Shown in pieces: positions 58,513 to 64,000 of a DNA stretch of 64,000 nt. The notes under the pieces were generated by a model, which ran no database searches, had not been told where the DNA came from, and was given only the letters and a program-made list of their open reading frames with translations. The stretch's first letter is position 1. Each line of letters starts with the position of its first letter. The DNA is taken from NCBI RefSeq assembly GCF_033807575.1, contig NC_084708.1, positions 6,348,501 through 6,412,500 on the forward strand, in the 5' to 3' direction. A program made the position numbers and the translations under genes. This DNA comes from Cydia pomonella (Eukaryota > Arthropoda > Insecta > Lepidoptera > Tortricidae).

Positions 58513-60004
58513 ACTTATTTGTTTATTCGTTTTGGTTTAAAACTGAAGTATAAAATGTTACAGCAAAATACAGCTTCGTTAAAATGTAATATTTCGTAAT
58601 AATACATTACAATAATTCAAAGTGTCCATTAAACACCTCTTCGCTTGTTATTAGCACATCAATACAAAACTAAAGTTTCAAGACTTCATGGGAAAGCTAG
58701 CAGTTGCTATAATTGTAGCTTACACTGCAACTGCACTCAATAAACCTTTCTTGCACATAATGTAACACTGTGTAGGTATCAAAAATTTATTTCAGTACAG
58801 TTAAAAATACTATTTATTAAAAGTGTTTTAAGTTCAGGGGCCATTTTTTTTTATTTCAAGCACTTGTGGGTCAACTTAAGAACAACTAAAAATCCATAAC
58901 TTTTTCCATACATTTTATGAAAAAAACAGGATAATAAAATCCCCGTTATTTGATATTTTTAATGTTTTTACGGTAATGTTTTCATACAGTATTATGGTCC
59001 TTTAACATAACAGGGCTGAATGGCGAGTTAGAAAAATGTCAATAAAATTTCACGCTTTCTCCAGTGTGGATTTTTAGTACATTACCTGACCCCTAGGAAA
59101 CTATTGACACTGGATAGGAATAGAGTCGCTTGGCATAAGAAATAGTATGTGATAAATAAGTTTTCATTTTCATACAACTTGTATGGGAAAAGTTTTCCTC
59201 GTTTTGTGGTTTTTCAAGCCGGATTTGTTTTTGGTCCTATACAAGTTTTTGATGCTCGATAGCAATGGCATCAAAAAAAAGTGTGTCAAAATTCTCGCAT
59301 CCTGTATGTTTTTCCCAAAAGCTGTAAACGCCAATCTTCGTTAATTTTGAAACCAAGGGAAGGTTCTCCGTTTTGCGTAGCAAGCAATAGCAGGGATCTC
59401 GTAGCTGCCGGAGCTGCCCTCACTGACCCAAAAAGAAAATCCAGCCTGTATACTGATATGAAAATATTCATAGGAAATGACCAGTATATATTGCTTTGGA
59501 TATAAAAAAATAAACATTACGGAATGGAACTACCTGCACATACTTACCAAACTCAGATAACTGAAGTAAAGGTCAAAAAATATGGTTGGTACACAGTTGT
59601 CACAACATATGACATAACATTTGATTATGAAAGGTGCTTTAAACTACCGAATTAAAGGAAAAATAAGTTAACAAAAGACGGAAATCCCTAATAATACATA
59701 TTATAAACGCGAAAACAACTCTGACTGTCTATATGTTTAATGTTTCTGTTACCTGTTTGTATTTACGATGTAGGGTTGATTGCGGGGAAGCTATTAGTAA
59801 CGCTTACTGAAATATTTCAAACCTTAATTATTCTGAACACAGACTACTTATTTCGCTTTCAATATTCCACGAAAGTATAGAGGAATAAGATTCATAGAGT
59901 GCTCACTGCATACACACATAAAACCCCCATTTATAATAAGTTTTAGGCGAGCTTTGCGTGAACTTATTTATAATAAAATGTACTTGCTTACATTTACTTT
60001 AATT
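58513..60004. other. No gene recognised
   Basis: AT-rich. A 74-codon frame (59281-59505) has a less AT-rich middle (59340-59440), but I cannot place it. Confidence 0.4.
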
Positions 60005-60257
60005 GACGACCGGTCTAGCCTAGTGGCCGAAGTGAAGCCGATGGTCCTGGGTTCGAATCCCGGAAAGGGCATATATTTGTGTAATGAGAACAGATATTTA
60101 TTCCTGAGTCATGGATGTTTTCTATGTATTCAAGTATTTGTATATTATATATATTGTTATCTGAATACCCACAACACAGGCCTTCTTGAGCTTACCATGG
60201 AACTTAGTAAATTTGTATAAGAATGTCCTTACAATATTTATTTATTTATTTTATTTA
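60005..60257 (+). mobile_element. tRNA-derived SINE, copy 2 (intact Pol III boxes)
   Basis: The A box TAGCCTAGTGG (60016-60026) and B box GGTTCGAATCC (60050-60060) both fit consensus exactly. The body CCTGAGTCATGGATGTTTTC and ACAACACAGGCCTTCTTGAG matches copy 1 at 18.2 kb, and it ends in a TTTATTTATTTTATTTA tail. About ten bases between the boxes present in copy 1 are missing here. Confidence 0.88.
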
Positions 60258-60448
60258 AGCTCAATTAATATTATTTTATCAACAAGTTTCAAACTTATTA
60301 ATTATACTTTTTACCATACCTCCCATACAACTTATTATTTATAAACTCCACTGTTGCATGGAGTGAGTACCCTAAGCTTACTTATTTCTCTCTGACGACA
60401 GTACGCAAAACCTTTTATTGCACATGAATACGACCCGCACTTGGACAG

Positions 60449-60590
60449 AAGGCCTAGCCAAGATTACTATAGTTTGCGTTAGAATAACAAAACGCTTTCT
60501 ACATCTCTACCACTCTTCCATAGTGCGATAGAGAGACAGATAAAGTTTCGTTGTCGTAGTGGAAACAATTGTCATCTTGACTAGGCCCCC
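60449..60590. mobile_element. MITE with GGCCTAGCCAAGAT ends
   Basis: GGCCTAGCCAAGATTACTAT at the left pairs with ACAATTGTCATCTTGACTAG then GCC at the right. The interior CACTCTTCCATAGTGCGATA then GAGAGACA is shared with 18841-18987. Confidence 0.7.
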
Positions 60591-61070
60591 AGTTGTTCAT
60601 TATTCTGTGATTCACTAAGTGCACCTTTATGCCAGTCCTCTATAGAGTAAATTCATTTACGTCACACATGATTCCATTATCTATCTAGTCTTCAGGGATT
60701 AGATTTTCATGTTGACATTTAGAGAGATCAGAGTGTGAACTTTAGTCTAAGGACACAATCTCTGGTTTATATATTTAAATATTGTATTTACTTATCTCTT
60801 TAGTAATATTTCTTCGTATTTCATCGGAAGTGTTCTAGAAAATACTATGTTTGAGCCATACCCATCGTATCTGTATAAAAATATCTGCCTATCCAAACAA
60901 GTATCTAAATATAACTCCAAATAATTAGTCACAAACTTGATAGGTATAAACTGAATTCATTAAATTAAACGAAGCTTCAGAACAGACTAAGCGGGAAAAT
61001 GGAATCAAGTTCCGAGCAAGATGAAATAAACATCAATTAGCTTCCCAGGATTTCCACGTGTTCGCACACA
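60591..61070. other. No gene seen
   Basis: AT-rich and non-coding. Confidence 0.5.
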
Positions 61071-61166
61071 GGCGGAAACACACAGACGCCTACGGAAACT
61101 ACTACAGAGACAGGATACACAGACGGAAACTGACAGAGACGCCTACGAGACTACTACAGAGGCAGC
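61071..61166 (+). repeat. Two-copy tandem repeat, ~50-bp unit
   Basis: GCGGAAACACACAGACGCCT then ACTACTACAGAGACAGG recurs as GACGGAAACTGACAGAGACG then ACTACTACAGAGGCAGC. It is purine-rich on the plus strand. Confidence 0.75.
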
Positions 61167-63995
61167 GGAGACAACCCTGCGGCAGAGTTGCCAGACGACA
61201 AAAAATCTACATTTATATATTCTCCGGCCGCCTTCCGAAAAGCCTGTTTATGTCCTCGGAAGTTCAACTTCAAGTAACATTAATCAGGCAAGCTTGTGAG
61301 AATCGAGTTACTTAGAGCTTTAGGCATTGAAGTATAGAATCATCCAATTTGATAATAAATAAAAATAAATTCTAAACGGAGCTACAATCATTTTCAGAAA
61401 CGATGATCAGGATAAATATCCTAGGGCTTTTAAATACCTCACCTGGTAACACTGTCTACAGGAAACCTTCACAGACTTGCAAAGTCTGCGTTTGTGTGCC
61501 GCCCACGCAACAGGGATGGCTCGCTCCGGATATGTTCCGACAATTAGTTGAAAAACATTTCGGTTTTAGAGTTGATGCCTAAAGGCCTATTATCTGGTTC
61601 GAGAATTGTTTTGGAAATATTTTGTTAGGTTAAATGAAAAGTGAACACGTGCAATAAGCGCGTGTAATGTGATCATCGCCCTGCATCCATTAGGAATACT
61701 ACTTATTATCTACAATTGAGATGAGATGACTCTCATGATGATCAGTCGGTGGTACCTTAATCATTCGCCCGCACTGTCCGAACATTGATAAATTAAATTT
61801 CTATAAACGAAAGCATGTTATTTTATGAATTTTATAATATTATTTTTTTTAAATTTAATGCATGTTAATTATCTGATGTAATAATGTTGATTATTTATTA
61901 GAGTTTTTTGCCGGTCCCATATTAAGGTATCCGTAATCTTCGATTGAGGAGGGGTTTAATCTTCTCGGGCAGAGGTGTAAGGTTAGAATCGGCGTACCTT
62001 TATTTGACGTTCATAAGCGAATTTAATATATGCCTTTTTGAAAAATAAACTACTTCTATTTTCCGGGAAATGGCATGTAACAATATAGCTTACAACACAT
62101 ATGTATAATGTCTATAAATAGCAGTCTTTAATTAATGAATGAACGTACACATGTTCTTGTAATAAATAGGTACGCGATGTTTTTACTTTATAGGTACCTA
62201 TTTTGTTTTTTCGTAACCCGGAACTAGCATGCATGTCTTGGGCTCAGAACTAAGTAGCTCGTATTATAATTTATGTCGTCGTTGTAAAATATCTCTTTTT
62301 AAATATTTATGAAGGTATATTTACGATTTTCAAAATACTCAATGCTATTGTCATCTATGTTTAATAGTAAAAAATATGACACGTGTGGACTTGTTTACAT
62401 ACTTAAGATCTTTACTGTCACTTCACTTCAACTGTCAGTAATTACTAATTATACATCTACAATTTACCCGTCATTGAAAGTGAAACGAACCCTAAACATA
62501 TGATATTTGTCATACAATGCACCGTTAACTCTCACTGCAGGCAAGGCTGTGTGCACCCCCCCCCCCCCTCTTAACTCCCTGTGACACCCTTCCGACGCAA
62601 GGTCACATAACTGCGAGTACAACTAGTCGGCAAACTAGTCGACCAGTCGGAGTCGAGTGTCGGGAATTTTCTGGAAACACAAGTTTGTTTTCTTTACAGG
62701 TTGCGTTTGAAATGTGTTAATTAGTGTGGAATATGTGTGTTACTGTTTTTCGGATTTATGTAATGAATGAAATGAGTTCAATTCATGATTTTGTTCTCGT
62801 GTTTATATTTTTGACATACTACAAGCTCGGAAAAGAACCGCTGAGGTAAAACATAATTTGCTAAAATATTTGCCTTGCCTGTACATATATTGCAAACCAA
62901 TTTTCTTTGGAAATCTAAGATCTATTTTATAATTTTTTGCCCAGAATTACCTACCTGACATGAATTAATCGAAGTTACCATACTTTAAGTTACATGCAAT
63001 ATGTATTTACTGGTTCAATTGTTATTGGTGAGCAATAAAGAATATACCTATTTTGTTGTTGTTGATAAAGATCATATTTGCGTAAGAGTACATTTTTACA
63101 TGTTTATGTATACAAGTGTATTCAAACACCTATTGACTCGTGTGTATGGTTGTCTATTTAAAAAAACATACACCAGCTACATAATAAATTCGATACCCTA
63201 CCTACTTCATGTTACTGTATACTAAATTGTTCACAAAACACTCGATATATATATATATATATAATTACTGTAAGACATTGTCCCCACCTACGCTATCAAG
63301 GATTTTATCTGTAAGATAGGGTCGCGAAAATAAACAAAAGCTCAATTTGTCTAATCGTGAGCCTTCGGATAAACAGAACTGAGAATCGGAATTTACCCAC
63401 AATTCAGAAGAGCACTAACAGCCGTTTGATCTAAATTGAACCTTAGCATTGTCTTAAAAACGTCTAAAATATGGCAGTCTTTACTGTGTTGCTTTTTGAG
63501 TCGAAGAAGGTGATGCTTTGCGATACAGATGTCGTACTGTTTATCCAATTCCGCGGTACAATAAATATATGTGTAAAAAAAGTTTTTTCGTTTCACTGTT
63601 TGACAGTTTCTATTATGTCTTGTCTGTATAATGATAGCTCAACTTCATATGATATTTAGACGTAAACCAGTTGATATAAGTGATCCGTGAATAGTTTTGT
63701 AACGAGCACTAAAATCAATTATTCATATACGTAAATTAAATATTTAATATTAAGCACTATATTTCTTGAAGCCCACCAGCTCAATCGAACAAATAATTTA
63801 ATAACTCTACGAAAACTCGAGAACATTAAGTTTAAATTAAAAGGTAGTGCTGGGGATTTCATATATATTCATATATATCAGCACGTTTATCACTGGAGAG
63901 CTACCACGCGTAGGCGAACGTAGAGGGTAGTTAGTTCCAATGTATCAACGCATTACTTCAAGCCTCATCAGGTTAAGTTATGACCTCGTGATTAT
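61167..63995. other. No gene recognised to window end
   Basis: AT-rich. Holds a C-run (about 62557-62570), a (TA)n microsatellite (about 63244-63263) and a small GC-richer stretch at 62540-62680. Open frames on both strands are unremarkable. Confidence 0.45.
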
Positions 63996-64000
63996 AACAA

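Overview
The window looks like AT-rich nuclear DNA from an insect, most likely a moth or butterfly (Lepidoptera). This rests on the intron-containing carboxylesterase gene, the 5'-truncated non-LTR retrotransposon tails, a tRNA-derived SINE with a tail type familiar from moths, and many short foldback (MITE-like) elements whose sequences I recognise as common in lepidopteran genomes. The species cannot be named from sequence alone. No bacterial, CRISPR, integron or viral gene set is visible.

Only one protein-coding gene is certain. It is a three-exon, minus-strand carboxylesterase-family gene (14563 to 10393, 641 codons), with a signal peptide, a full alpha/beta-hydrolase core and an acidic, repeat-bearing C-terminal tail ending in a hydrophobic segment. 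The residue at the serine nucleophile position is Gly and the oxyanion-hole motif is degenerate, so it is probably not an active esterase.

Layout. 1-7.2 kb: nested palindromic tandem repeats, a candidate Inr+DPE promoter with a short first exon (1.66 kb), a cluster of CGGTAATAG motifs and several inverted-repeat elements, one with perfect 37-bp ends. 8.1-9.9 kb: two LINE relics side by side, one with an intact 10-bp target duplication and a TAAG-type tail, the other with a restriction-like-endonuclease tail. 10.2-14.8 kb: the esterase gene, with three or more foldback elements in its first intron. 15-23 kb: repeats, a SINE and MITEs. 25.3-25.7 kb: a GC-rich promoter-like island with CRE and CCAAT motifs and a candidate first exon (ATG plus 13 nt, then GTGAGT). 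26-44 kb: mostly gene desert, holding an unexplained GC-rich island (32.5-32.8 kb), a LINE nested in a TIR element (33.5-34.4 kb) and an internally amplified copy of an abundant repeat (35.8-36.9 kb). 44.3-44.6 kb: a near-perfect hairpin followed by a candidate 144-nt exon. 46-64 kb: more repeats, another restriction-endonuclease-type LINE tail (52.3 kb), a promoter-like patch with CRE, YY1-like and X-box motifs (54.7 kb), an RT fragment (57.0 kb) and a second SINE copy (60.0 kb).

Only the esterase exons work together as a demonstrable unit. The promoter-like islands at 1.7, 25.4 and 54.7 kb and the candidate exon at 44.4 kb could belong to genes with very long introns that extend beyond the window, but no spliced product can be assembled from the sequence alone.
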